A DNA stretch of 64,000 nucleotides from Oscillospiraceae bacterium (GCA_015066115.1 SVOZ01000003.1:62001-126000); one strand, 5' to 3'. Positions 23,926 to 30,981 are shown, counted from the first letter of the stretch. Notes: generated by a model from the sequence alone, not told the origin. Numbers and translations: made by a program.

Positions 23926-25341
23926 ATGAAAAAATTTTTTGCTCTACTTTTGTCAGTTGTACTTATTTTGTGTTTTGCGTCTTGTGCGGGCGGCGGGTCA
24001 CCATCTGTTAGCAGTGCCACAGCAAAAGATGAAACCTCTTCTGCATCTGCAACAAGTGACGATAAAAACAGCACATCAACATCATCTGAAAAGTCGTCCT
24101 CATCTCAGGAGCAAACCTCAAGCAAACCACAGTTGTCAAATAGTAAACCCGTTTCGTCAAAGCCTGCGGTTATAAGCCATGATAAGATAGTTGCCAAGGG
24201 AGCAGCCTATTCGGTGGGCGAAAATGCCGAAAAGGTGTACAAAGCGGGCGAAAGAATGCCGGCAAAGTGCAACGATTTTGACGCCTACATTTACGGTGAC
24301 TATAAATACACATATTTTAATAGTCATTTCGACGCCATGAGTGGTGACGAAGATATTCCGCCGGGTTGGATAGTTAAAGTGCTTGATAATACCAAGAAGC
24401 AATATGGCGAGATCCTTTCAAGCATAAATGGACAGCCTGTTGTTACATTACTTTACACTTTTTCAGGATGCAAGTCGCTTTTAGTTGCGCCGGAAATCCC
24501 CAAAACTGTTGTTGGATTGACACAAACTTTTTCGGGCTGTGAATCCCTTGTGCAAACCCCTAAGATTCCAGACCATATTACTTGGCTCGAGTGGACTTTT
24601 GAAGGATGCTCTTCACTCACAAAGGTAACAAATTTTCCAAAGAATATAGAAAGACTTGAAGGAACTTTTGCGTACTGTACCTCGCTTAAAACAGTACCTA
24701 ATTTTCCTGACAAAACAAAAACTCTGAGCCAGACATTCAGGGGCTGTACATCTCTTGTTGATGTGCCTGAAATCCCCAAGAGCGTTACATGGATGTCGTG
24801 GGCTTTTATGGGATGCACATCACTTGTGAATGCTCCTGAAATCCCTGAAAATGTTACAGATATGACTAGTACATTTGAGGGCTGTACTTCTCTTGTGACC
24901 GCTCCTAAAATTCCCAAAAAAATCACAAGATTGTATAATACATTTAAAGGCTGTACTGCTCTTGTTAATATCCCAACAATCCCTGAAAATGTAATAGGGT
25001 TGGATGGTACATTTGAAGGCTGCACCTCGCTTAAAAATGCTCCTGTAATTCACAATAAAATGAAGTTTTTAAACAATACATTTAAGGATTGCACCTCGCT
25101 TGAAAAAGCACCTGTTATTCCCGAAAGCGTTGAGGCTATGAATGAAACGTTTATGAATTGTACGGCATTAGGTGGAGAAGTTATAATTAACGCTCAAATT
25201 GCGGAACGCGGTTATGTATATCATGAGTTTGGCTGTGTAAACTGTTTCAGAGGAACTGTAAAGCCCATTTCTATTGTTGGATCCTGTAATGAAAAATCCT
25301 CGCTTGCTGGAACTTCCCTCAATAGAAATGTTAGCTATTAA
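23926..25341 (+). CDS. Surface lipoprotein with BspA-like 23-residue leucine-rich repeats
   Basis: A 471-residue lipoprotein. Signal peptide 1-19 ends in FASC (lipidated Cys20), then a Ser/Thr/Lys-rich linker to about residue 85. From about 179 to 408 there are ten exact-length 23-residue repeats of the form F-x-G-C-T-S-L-x-x-A-P-x-I-P-x-x-V, each 69 bp, followed by a partial eleventh and a short C-terminal cap. This is the BspA/LRR_5-like surface repeat, used in other bacteria for adhesion. Cys is kept at position 4 of every repeat. The ATG at 23926 is preferred to one 18 bases earlier because of AGAGG seven bases upstream. Confidence 0.85.
   Translation: MKKFFALLLSVVLILCFASCAGGGSPSVSSATAKDETSSASATSDDKNSTSTSSEKSSSSQEQTSSKPQLSNSKPVSSKPAVISHDKIVAKGAAYSVGENAEKVYKAGERMPAKCNDFDAYIYGDYKYTYFNSHFDAMSGDEDIPPGWIVKVLDNTKKQYGEILSSINGQPVVTLLYTFSGCKSLLVAPEIPKTVVGLTQTFSGCESLVQTPKIPDHITWLEWTFEGCSSLTKVTNFPKNIERLEGTFAYCTSLKTVPNFPDKTKTLSQTFRGCTSLVDVPEIPKSVTWMSWAFMGCTSLVNAPEIPENVTDMTSTFEGCTSLVTAPKIPKKITRLYNTFKGCTALVNIPTIPENVIGLDGTFEGCTSLKNAPVIHNKMKFLNNTFKDCTSLEKAPVIPESVEAMNETFMNCTALGGEVIINAQIAERGYVYHEFGCVNCFRGTVKPISIVGSCNEKSSLAGTSLNRNVSY
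24460..25149 (+). repeat. Ten in-frame 69-bp tandem repeats in the lipoprotein gene
   Basis: Repeat starts are spaced exactly 69 bp apart (first TTT codons at 24460, 24529 and so on). DNA identity between units is moderate while protein identity is higher, which indicates old duplications under selection rather than recent slippage. Confidence 0.85.
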
Positions 25342-25344
25342 AAT

Positions 25345-25372
25345 AAAAAGGCTTGAATTTTCAAGCCTTTTT
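25345..25372 (+). terminator. Terminator after the repeat lipoprotein gene
   Basis: A 13-bp stem AAAAAGGCTTGAA/TTCAAGCCTTTTT (25345-25357 with 25360-25372) directly after the stop, ending in a T run. Confidence 0.85.
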
Positions 25373-25382
25373 AATTTTGCTG

Positions 25383-25411
25383 TTGACAACAGGGAAGTTT
25401 TATTATATAAT
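25383..25411 (+). promoter_or_regulatory. Perfect consensus promoter of the sdpR-sdpI pair
   Basis: TTGACA (25383-25388), 17-base spacer, TATAAT (25406-25411): both hexamers are perfect. Such a strong promoter fits a repressed operon. Confidence 0.8.
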
Positions 25412-25414
25412 ATA

Positions 25415-25438
25415 TTTAACAATTAAGTTAAATGTTAA
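25415..25438. promoter_or_regulatory. Putative SdpR/ArsR operator
   Basis: TTTAAC (25415-25420) and GTTAAA (25427-25432) form an inverted repeat just after the -10 box, and another GTTAAA follows at 25434-25439. A regulator bound here would cover the transcription start. ArsR-type repressors normally bind such repeats; the assignment to this regulator is inference. Confidence 0.45.
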
Positions 25439-25455
25439 ATGAAAGGAGCGCTATT

Positions 25456-25731
25456 ATGAGCCTGCAAAACACATTAAAGGCGCTTTCCGACCCTGTAAGG
25501 CGCGAGATTTTAAATATGCTCAAAAAGGGAAAGCTTTCAGCAGGGGAGATAAGCGACAGGTTTGAAATCAGCGGCGCGGCGGTTTCAAGGCATCTTTCGG
25601 TTTTGAAAGAGGCCGACCTTGTAAGAGATGCAAGAGAGGGAAAATTTATTTATTATGAGCTTAATGCCAGCGTGCTTGAAGAAATTATGCTCTGGCTTTC
25701 TGAGTTTAAAGGAGGAAAAGAAAATGATTAA
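25456..25731 (+). CDS. ArsR/SdpR-family transcriptional repressor
   Basis: A 91-residue winged-helix regulator. The HTH is clear: LSDPVRREILNMLKKG, then SAGEISDRFEISGAAVSRHLSVLKEADLV and the wing REGKFIYYEL. The metal-binding ELCVCDL motif of arsenic/cadmium sensors is absent, as in SdpR-like autorepressors. The ATG at 25456 has AAAGGAG eight bases upstream. The gene overlaps the SdpI-like gene by eight bases. In B. subtilis SdpR represses sdpRI and is sequestered at the membrane by SdpI when the SDP toxin is bound; that circuit could apply here. Confidence 0.88.
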   Translation: MSLQNTLKALSDPVRREILNMLKKGKLSAGEISDRFEISGAAVSRHLSVLKEADLVRDAREGKFIYYELNASVLEEIMLWLSEFKGGKEND

Positions 25732-26359
25732 ACAAAACAAACTCAAAACCTTAATTACAACCCTTTTAATTCTTTTGCCGACTTTAGTAGGCGTAATTTT
25801 GTGGGATAAGCTTCCCGAAGTTATGGCGACTCATTTTGGCGTAAACAACGAGCCAAACGGCTTTTCAAGCAAGGCCTTTACTGTGTTCGGCATCCCGCTT
25901 ATAATGGCGGCGCTTCACCTTTTCTGCCTTGTTGTAACCGGCCTTGATCCCAAGCACAAGAATATCGGCAAAAAGCCGCTTTCGATAGTTTTTTATATCA
26001 TCCCTGCAGTTTCCTTAACGGTTATGTCAGTTATTTATGCTATGAGCCTCGGTGTTGAGCTTAATGTTGGCTTTATCTGCTGTCTGCTTGTCGGCGTGCT
26101 GTTTATTGTAATGGGAAATATTATGCCTAAGGCAAAGCAGAACTACACCTTTGGAATAAAGCTTCCCTGGACTCTAAACGACGAGGACAACTGGAACAAG
26201 ACCCACCGCCTTGCAGGTTTTCTATATGTGATAGCAGGCGCAATAATTTTGTTTACCGCATTTCTTGCAAGCCCCATTATCCTTTTTGCCGTTTTGCTTT
26301 TGATTCTAATAATTCCCATAGCCTATTCTTATCTGCACTATAAAAAACACAATAAATAA
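25724..26359 (+). CDS. SdpI-family membrane protein (immunity/signal protein)
   Basis: A 211-residue membrane protein with a DUF1648 N-terminal part (LPEVMATHFGVNNEPNGFSSK) and a SdpI C-terminal part (NYTFGIKLPWTLNDEDNWNKTHRLAG), the hallmark block of the family. About six hydrophobic helices. B. subtilis SdpI gives immunity to the SDP cannibalism toxin and is the sensor for SdpR. No sdpABC toxin genes are in the window, so it may protect from toxins of neighbours or do something else. GGAGG inside the regulator gene precedes its ATG. Confidence 0.88.
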   Translation: MIKQNKLKTLITTLLILLPTLVGVILWDKLPEVMATHFGVNNEPNGFSSKAFTVFGIPLIMAALHLFCLVVTGLDPKHKNIGKKPLSIVFYIIPAVSLTVMSVIYAMSLGVELNVGFICCLLVGVLFIVMGNIMPKAKQNYTFGIKLPWTLNDEDNWNKTHRLAGFLYVIAGAIILFTAFLASPIILFAVLLLILIIPIAYSYLHYKKHNK

Positions 26360-26399
26360 CAAAAAACTTCACAAGACCGCTTATGATAAGCATGGTAAA

Positions 26400-26427
26400 C
26401 CCCCGACAGATTTTTCTCTGTCGGGGG
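26400..26427 (+). terminator. Terminator-like hairpin after sdpI
   Basis: An 11-bp stem CCCCCGACAGA/TCTGTCGGGGG (26400-26410 with 26417-26427), followed only by GTTGATTG, so T-poor. It lies just before the dispersed repeat. Confidence 0.65.
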
Positions 26428-26436
26428 GTTGATTGT

Positions 26437-26500
26437 GTAACGAAAAGGCTCCCTCCGGGAGGGAGCTGTCACCGTAGGTGACTGAGGGAGAGTGCGTTAC
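26437..26500. repeat. Dispersed CTCCCTC/GAGGGAG hairpin repeat, copy A
   Basis: A 64-base element bounded by GTAACG and CGTTAC. Inside are GCTCCCTCC/GGAGGGAGC and GTCACC/GGTGAC hairpins and a trailing GAGGGAG. It closely resembles, in inverted orientation, the element at 26524-26588. From memory this repeat type is common in gut Clostridia; no search was run. Confidence 0.75.
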
Positions 26501-26523
26501 AATAAAATTAATCCAAGCTCAAA

Positions 26524-26588
26524 GTTACGCAGGCTCCTTCCGTCACGGCCTTGCCGTGCCACCTCCCTCTCGGAGGGAGGCTTTTACA
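26524..26588. repeat. Dispersed hairpin repeat, copy B (inverted)
   Basis: An inverted, diverged copy of the 26437-26500 element, with hairpins CACGGC/GCCGTG and CCTCCCTC/GAGGGAGG and a GTTACG end. The gap between copies is 23 AT-rich bases. The last 14 codons and stop of the DUF559 gene lie inside this copy. Confidence 0.75.
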
Positions 26589-26926
26589 ACTGCATCAATA
26601 TACTCGCAAACGCTACAAAAATTTGTGTTGATCTGATAATTGGTGAATCGAATAACCTTTAGATCATATCCCTCAAGAGTTTCGGTGCGAAATTCGTCTT
26701 TCTGCTTTCCTTGCTTAGTAAAGTGTTGTGATCCGTCTATTTCAATAATAAGTTTTGCTTTGTGGCAATAAAAATCAACTATAAAATTATCAATTGCCTT
26801 TTGTCGCTGAAATCTTATCTCATATTTTGATAAAAAGTCGTACCACGAATGATTTTCTTGCGGCGTTGCGTTTTTGCGCAGATTTTTGGCAAGAGCAATA
26901 TTCTTTTGATTGTAATCAAGTGACAT
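26543..26926 (-). CDS. DUF559 endonuclease-like protein
   Basis: A 127-residue protein of the DUF559 (Vsr-like/PD-(D/E)xK fold) family. Visible hallmarks are LRKNATPQEN, FLSKYEIRFQRQKAI, then FIVDFYCHKAKLIIEIDGSQH, where Asp and the ExD pair are the likely metal ligands, and LKVIRFTN. Biochemical function in the family is not established. The ATG at 26926 has GGAGG seven bases upstream. The final residues ASLREGGGTARP are encoded by the inverted repeat at 26524-26588, so the gene and the repeat are physically joined. Confidence 0.85.
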   Translation of the reverse strand: MSLDYNQKNIALAKNLRKNATPQENHSWYDFLSKYEIRFQRQKAIDNFIVDFYCHKAKLIIEIDGSQHFTKQGKQKDEFRTETLEGYDLKVIRFTNYQINTNFCSVCEYIDAVVKASLREGGGTARP

Positions 26927-26986
26927 ATTTTCTCCTCCAAAATTTGCAAACACACTTGCGAAAAGCTACAAATCAGCGCTTTTTTA

Positions 26987-28258
26987 TTAGTCGAATAAAT
27001 TTCCGTTCTCATCGAAAATGAGGTCCTTAGCCTCACCTAAAATTTCAATTTCGGGTATCTTGTGAGCCTCGTCCAAGAGGTTTTCCGAAATTAAGATGGT
27101 GTCCATTTCAAGAGTGTTTGCGATTCGTATCATAGTAACTTCTTCGGGGCTTTTTGCAGGTACCATCTTTATGGTTGCCTGAATTGTGCGTTTGTGGTCG
27201 TCAAAATACATCGGTATCTTGCAAAGCTCGGTAACGGTGCTGGTAAGTGAGTTGGGATAGGTGTTGTCAAGGCTCAGCTTTTCAACAACCCGCTTAGAGC
27301 AGGTGTCGGCCATTCCCAGCCCGACAAAGTTTCCGAGAGTTTCGGCGGTTAAATCCAAAATTCCTATCCTTGTGGCATCAATTCCGCCCTTTATGGTTGG
27401 AACTATCCAGCGGCCTGCAATATTCGGGTCCATTCCTTCACCACTGATGTTTTTGCCGATGTAATCAACTATCAGCACATCAACCTTGTCAAAAAGCAGA
27501 CGCGCCATTTTTGATTTTGCTAAGTCTAATAGCTTTGGCTCCTCGTCTACGATCTGCTCGCGCGTCATAACCCTTATTTTATAGGTTTCGTCGTAGGCGT
27601 TTTCAATAAGTCCCACGCCCAAAATAACATTGGCGTTTTTTAGTATTCCAAGCGAGAATTTTTCAACATTGGGGCCTAAATGCAAAATTCCCTGCCTGTG
27701 ACAAACCTCGGCGCCTGCCTGACATCCAAGACCGATTGCAAGCATTTTCATAACGCCGCTTTCAAATCTTCCTCTGAAAGCGGTGTGTGCCTTAATTCTG
27801 TTTAGGGAAATTATGCCGTCAGCCTCGGCGGCGAGCTTGTTTATTAAAATTGGTCTGCCGTCGTCAAGCTTTCCGATCTCTACAGTTTCCATAGTTGCTA
27901 AAACGGGGCAACCGATATATTCCTCGACAACGCCGTATTCGGCAATAACAGCCTTTTGTCCCTCGGCAGTTGAGCCGCCGTGGCTTCCCATAGCAGGTAT
28001 TACAAAGGGCTTTGCGCCCTGAGCCTTTAAAAAGGAAACAAGCGTTTTTATAACAAGCGCAAGATTGTCTATTCCGCGGCTTCCTGCGGTTATTGCAATG
28101 CTCATATTAGGGCGAATCTTGGCCTTTACCTCGTCCCTGTCAAGCTCCTTTAAAACCGCCGCCTCAACATCTTCAATGCACTCTCTGTCATATTTCTGGC
28201 GCACAGCCACCATTTTAGGTATGTAAACGTCTTTCAAAAGGTCATTAACCGAACCCAT
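26987..28258 (-). CDS. LarA-like (DUF2088) lactate racemase-family protein
   Basis: A 423-residue protein similar to the nickel-pincer enzyme lactate racemase LarA and its many paralogues. Conserved segments are AITAGSRGIDN, PAMGSHGGSTAEGQ, NRIKAHTAFRGRFESGVMKML, EVCHRQG and GKNISGEGMDPN; their His and Lys residues match the type that bind the cofactor in LarA. Substrate is unknown, since the superfamily acts on many 2-hydroxy acids and sugars. The maturation genes larB, larC and larE are not in the window. GGAG lies nine bases before the ATG. Confidence 0.85.
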   Translation of the reverse strand: MGSVNDLLKDVYIPKMVAVRQKYDRECIEDVEAAVLKELDRDEVKAKIRPNMSIAITAGSRGIDNLALVIKTLVSFLKAQGAKPFVIPAMGSHGGSTAEGQKAVIAEYGVVEEYIGCPVLATMETVEIGKLDDGRPILINKLAAEADGIISLNRIKAHTAFRGRFESGVMKMLAIGLGCQAGAEVCHRQGILHLGPNVEKFSLGILKNANVILGVGLIENAYDETYKIRVMTREQIVDEEPKLLDLAKSKMARLLFDKVDVLIVDYIGKNISGEGMDPNIAGRWIVPTIKGGIDATRIGILDLTAETLGNFVGLGMADTCSKRVVEKLSLDNTYPNSLTSTVTELCKIPMYFDDHKRTIQATIKMVPAKSPEEVTMIRIANTLEMDTILISENLLDEAHKIPEIEILGEAKDLIFDENGNLFD

Positions 28259-28356
28259 AACCTTATCTCCAATCTTTATAAACTAAATATAATATAGCAT
28301 AGTTTTTTGCCTAAAACAAGAAATTTTAAGCAAAAAACTGCCGCCTTATATAAAGG

Positions 28357-28385
28357 TTGAAAATAATATTTGTATGGTATATAAT
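28357..28385 (+). promoter_or_regulatory. Promoter of the 28410 lipoprotein gene
   Basis: TTGAAA (28357-28362), 17-base spacer, TATAAT (28380-28385), 24 bases before the ATG at 28410. The intergenic region is shared with the divergent LarA-like gene. Confidence 0.65.
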
Positions 28386-28409
28386 AAAGCTGTGAAAGGG
28401 GTGCTGTTT

Positions 28410-29105
28410 ATGAAAAAAATCGTCTGTTTAGTGGTCGCAGTAATGATGCTTTGTATAAGCCTTGCTTCTTGTGAGCGCACACAGCAAATACCTCTCGGTT
28501 TTTATCAAATCGATAAGGCGCAGGAATTTAGTGAATACAGCAGTATAGGCGTTACTCTTGGGGAAAATGGATCGTGTTGGGTTGATTTCAGTATGACAGG
28601 CGATTCATTTAGCGGTACATTTGATGTAAAGCAAAACACCTTAACTCTTTCGCTTGACACTCTTTTTGGCGAATATATAACCAACACTGATATAGATCTT
28701 AAATACATATTTAAAGTTTCGGCAAACGGAAGCCTAATCTTTAAGGAATATAAAGGCGACCCGATTAAATACACCTACACCATAACAGGAGAAGAGATGG
28801 ATTTTAAGCCCTCGCTTCATTTTGAAAAGGGAAGTGAATACATCCTTCAAAACGAACAAAACAATCCTTCCTTTAAGGCAAAGGTTTTAGAGGCTTATGA
28901 CTTCTCAATTCTTGTAGAGCCGCTTGAAAACGAGGATGAGAGGAAAAGCAGTGATAAAATTTCGGTAGACATTCATTATAGAATAAATCAAAGGGGTGCA
29001 GAGTTTAAGGTAAACGATGTTGTCACCGTGGTTTATGATGGAGTGATATTAGAAACCTATCCTGCTCAGCTTGGGAATGTGTTTGATGTCAAGTTACTTG
29101 ACTAA
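28410..29105 (+). CDS. Hypothetical lipoprotein
   Basis: A 231-residue predicted lipoprotein. The signal peptide ends in SLASC (Cys21). The rest is soluble, beta-strand-like, with a DUF-type layout (IPLGFYQIDKAQEF, then SGTFDVKQNTLTLSL) and a C-terminal part resembling an OB-like domain (FKVNDVVTVVYDGVILETYPAQLG), seen in small Clostridial DUF3221-type proteins. No family is assigned with confidence. The ATG at 28410 directly precedes the signal sequence and follows AAAGGGG. Confidence 0.75.
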   Translation: MKKIVCLVVAVMMLCISLASCERTQQIPLGFYQIDKAQEFSEYSSIGVTLGENGSCWVDFSMTGDSFSGTFDVKQNTLTLSLDTLFGEYITNTDIDLKYIFKVSANGSLIFKEYKGDPIKYTYTITGEEMDFKPSLHFEKGSEYILQNEQNNPSFKAKVLEAYDFSILVEPLENEDERKSSDKISVDIHYRINQRGAEFKVNDVVTVVYDGVILETYPAQLGNVFDVKLLD

Positions 29106-29126
29106 AAGATGAAATTGTGATAATAT
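29098..29126 (+). promoter_or_regulatory. Promoter of pnuC
   Basis: TTGACT (29098-29103, overlapping the end of the upstream gene), 17-base spacer, TAATAT (29121-29126). Transcription would start near 29133, giving a 100-base leader. Confidence 0.6.
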
Positions 29127-29132
29127 CTATAA

Positions 29133-29220
29133 AGTAAACTGCCACCGGGTAGAAGAATGCATGGCATTCGCATTGCGCATCGTTAGGTCTTAGAAGATGC
29201 GTCCTGCGAATGCTTTTTTG
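29133..29220 (+). promoter_or_regulatory. pnuC leader with terminator and competing antiterminator
   Basis: An intrinsic terminator is formed by GCATTCGCA (29164-29172) and TGCGAATGC (29205-29213), with an inner stem (29175-29181 with 29196-29202) and T6 (29214-29219), 13 bases before the pnuC ATG. Upstream elements can pair with its 5' arm: GAATGC (29155-29160) with GCATTC (29164-29169), and TGCCA (29140-29144) with TGGCA (29162-29166). Mutually exclusive stems are the mark of a riboswitch or attenuator. I cannot assign a known class; an NAD-pathway ligand is the obvious guess. Confidence 0.6.
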
Positions 29221-29232
29221 ATGGAGGATATA

Positions 29233-29925
29233 ATGAAGTTTTTATCTCAATTTAAGCGCCTTACTAAATTTGAGCTTGTGCTTTGGCTTGTGTCTGTCGC
29301 TGTTGTAACGGCGTCATTTCTTTTAACCTATTCGGGAAATTTGTTAAGCCTGATAGCCTCGGTCATTGGCGTTACCGCCCTTATTTTTGTTGCAAAAGGA
29401 ATGGTTATCGGTCAGGTTTTGTCGGTTGTTTTTGCCGCGTTTTATGGAATAATCTCCCTTTATTTTCGCTATTACGGCGAGGTGATAACCTACCTTGGAA
29501 TGACGGCGCCTATTGCTGTTATGTCGGTCGTTTCCTGGATAAAAAATCCCTATAAGGACGAAAAAGAGGTAAAGGTCAATGTAATGGGCAAAAAACAGGT
29601 AGCAATTATGCTTGCTTTGAGTATTATAGTAACAGGAGCGTTTTATTTTATATTAAAGGCACTTGGCAATGCGAGCCTGTTTTTCAGCACACTTTCTGTT
29701 ACAACAAGCTTTCTCGCTTCATATCTTACATTTATGAGAAGCCCTTATTATGCGCTTGCTTACGCCGCAAACGATGTTGTGCTGATTACTCTTTGGATAA
29801 TTGCGGCGGTGCAGGAGAGCGGATATACTCCCATGGTGATGTGCTTTGTAATGTTTCTTGTAAATGACCTTTACGGATTTATAAACTGGCAAAAAATGAA
29901 AAAAAGACAGTTGCTAAACAATTGA
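29233..29925 (+). CDS. pnuC: PnuC-type nicotinamide riboside transporter
   Basis: A 230-residue membrane transporter of the PnuC/Pnu family, importing nicotinamide riboside (or a related vitamin) by facilitated diffusion with intracellular phosphorylation trapping. Several hydrophobic helices and the family's C-terminal motif VNDLYGFINWQKMKKRQ (about 211-227) are present. The ATG at 29233 has GGAGG five bases upstream. It is expressed from a leader with an attenuator, suggesting vitamin control. No nadR/NRK kinase is adjacent. Confidence 0.87.
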   Translation: MKFLSQFKRLTKFELVLWLVSVAVVTASFLLTYSGNLLSLIASVIGVTALIFVAKGMVIGQVLSVVFAAFYGIISLYFRYYGEVITYLGMTAPIAVMSVVSWIKNPYKDEKEVKVNVMGKKQVAIMLALSIIVTGAFYFILKALGNASLFFSTLSVTTSFLASYLTFMRSPYYALAYAANDVVLITLWIIAAVQESGYTPMVMCFVMFLVNDLYGFINWQKMKKRQLLNN

Positions 29926-29951
29926 CATATTGTGCACTAAACTGCTATAAT
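29922..29951 (+). promoter_or_regulatory. Promoter of the cysteine synthase gene
   Basis: TTGACA (29922-29927), 18-base spacer, TATAAT (29946-29951), overlapping the pnuC stop region. Confidence 0.7.
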
Positions 29952-29989
29952 AACCTTGTATTTTACATAAATTAAAAAGAGGAATACTT

Positions 29990-30916
29990 ATGATTTGCAA
30001 TAACATTTTAGAAGCGATCGGCAACACCCCGATGATAAGGCTTAATAATATTACAGAACCCGACAGCGCCGAGATATTAGTTAAATTTGAAGGACTCAAT
30101 GTCGGCGGTTCTATAAAAACAAGAACGGCTTATAATATGCTGCTCGACGCCGAGAAAAAGGGAATTATAAATAAAGAAACCGTTATAGTTGAGCCAACGA
30201 GCGGAAATCAGGGAATAGGGCTTGCGCTTGTCGGTGCAGTTAAAGGCTATAAAACCAAGATCATTATGCCTGATTCTGTAAGCCTTGAGAGGAAAAAGTT
30301 AGTTGAGCACTACGGCGCCGAGGTTATTTTAATTCACGACGCAGGCGATATAGGAAAATGCATTGACGATTGCCTTCAAACCGCCCTCAAAATGCAGGAG
30401 GAGGACCCGAATGTATTCGTTCCTCAGCAGTTTATAAATCCTGCTAATTTAGAGGCACAGAGAAATCAGACCGCCAAAGAAATATTAAATCAGGTCGGCG
30501 GAAGCATACACGGATTTTGTTCGGGAATCGGCACAGGCGGAACAATAACAGGTATAGGCGAGGTTTTAAAAGAGCACAACCCTGATATTACTATATGGGC
30601 AGTTGAACCTGAGCACGCCGCAATTTTGTCGGGTGGCTCTATTGGAACCCACGTTCAGATGGGGATAGGCGATGGAATTATCCCCGAAATTTTAAATCTT
30701 GATATTTATAGTGACATCTGCATTATAAAGGATGAGGAAGCTATCAAAACCGCCAAGGATCTTGCCTCTAAAGAGGGAATTATGTGCGGAATTTCAAGCG
30801 GCACAAATGTTGCTGCCGCTATAAAGCTTGCTAAAAAGCTCGGCAAGGGTAAAACTGTTGTAACGGTCCTGCCCGACACCGCCGAAAGATATTTCTCCAC
30901 TCCGCTATTTGACTAA
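29990..30916 (+). CDS. Cysteine synthase family protein (CysK-like)
   Basis: A 308-residue fold-type II PLP enzyme making cysteine from O-acetylserine (or another activated serine) and sulfide. The PLP lysine lies in GGSIKTRTA (about 41-49), the substrate loop is PTSGNQGIGLAL (about 70-81), and the phosphate cup GIGTGGTITG is near 180. Two motifs deviate from the common forms SVKDR and TSGNTG: Asp is replaced by Thr after the lysine, and Thr by Gln in the loop. The enzyme is likely active but its preferred substrate may differ. Confidence 0.85.
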   Translation: MICNNILEAIGNTPMIRLNNITEPDSAEILVKFEGLNVGGSIKTRTAYNMLLDAEKKGIINKETVIVEPTSGNQGIGLALVGAVKGYKTKIIMPDSVSLERKKLVEHYGAEVILIHDAGDIGKCIDDCLQTALKMQEEDPNVFVPQQFINPANLEAQRNQTAKEILNQVGGSIHGFCSGIGTGGTITGIGEVLKEHNPDITIWAVEPEHAAILSGGSIGTHVQMGIGDGIIPEILNLDIYSDICIIKDEEAIKTAKDLASKEGIMCGISSGTNVAAAIKLAKKLGKGKTVVTVLPDTAERYFSTPLFD

Positions 30917-30920
30917 AAAG

Positions 30921-30951
30921 AAAACGGCTCTGATTATCAGAGTCGTTTTTT
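30921..30951 (+). terminator. Terminator after the cysteine synthase gene
   Basis: A stem of about 11-13 bp with one G-T pair (AACGGCTCTGA/TCAGAGTCGTT) and loop TTA, followed by a T run. Confidence 0.85.
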
Positions 30952-30981
30952 GCCTTTTTTATAAAAAAGCCTTGTATGCTC

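Noticed and set aside
24453..25025. Long antisense open frame of 190 codons
   Set aside because: It is the mirror of the 69-bp tandem repeats in the lipoprotein gene; repeats avoid stops in several frames. No ribosome site or family resemblance.
24460..25149. CRISPR-like regular repeats
   Set aside because: The periodic unit is 69 bp, in frame, without unique spacers, and encodes protein repeats.
26437..26588. Insertion sequence
   Set aside because: No transposase frame fits between or beside the inverted copies; the elements are too short and hairpin-rich.
29133..29220. ZTP (pfl) riboswitch
   Set aside because: CACCGGGTAG recalls the 3' part of the pfl motif, but the 5' part and the pseudoknot partner are missing.
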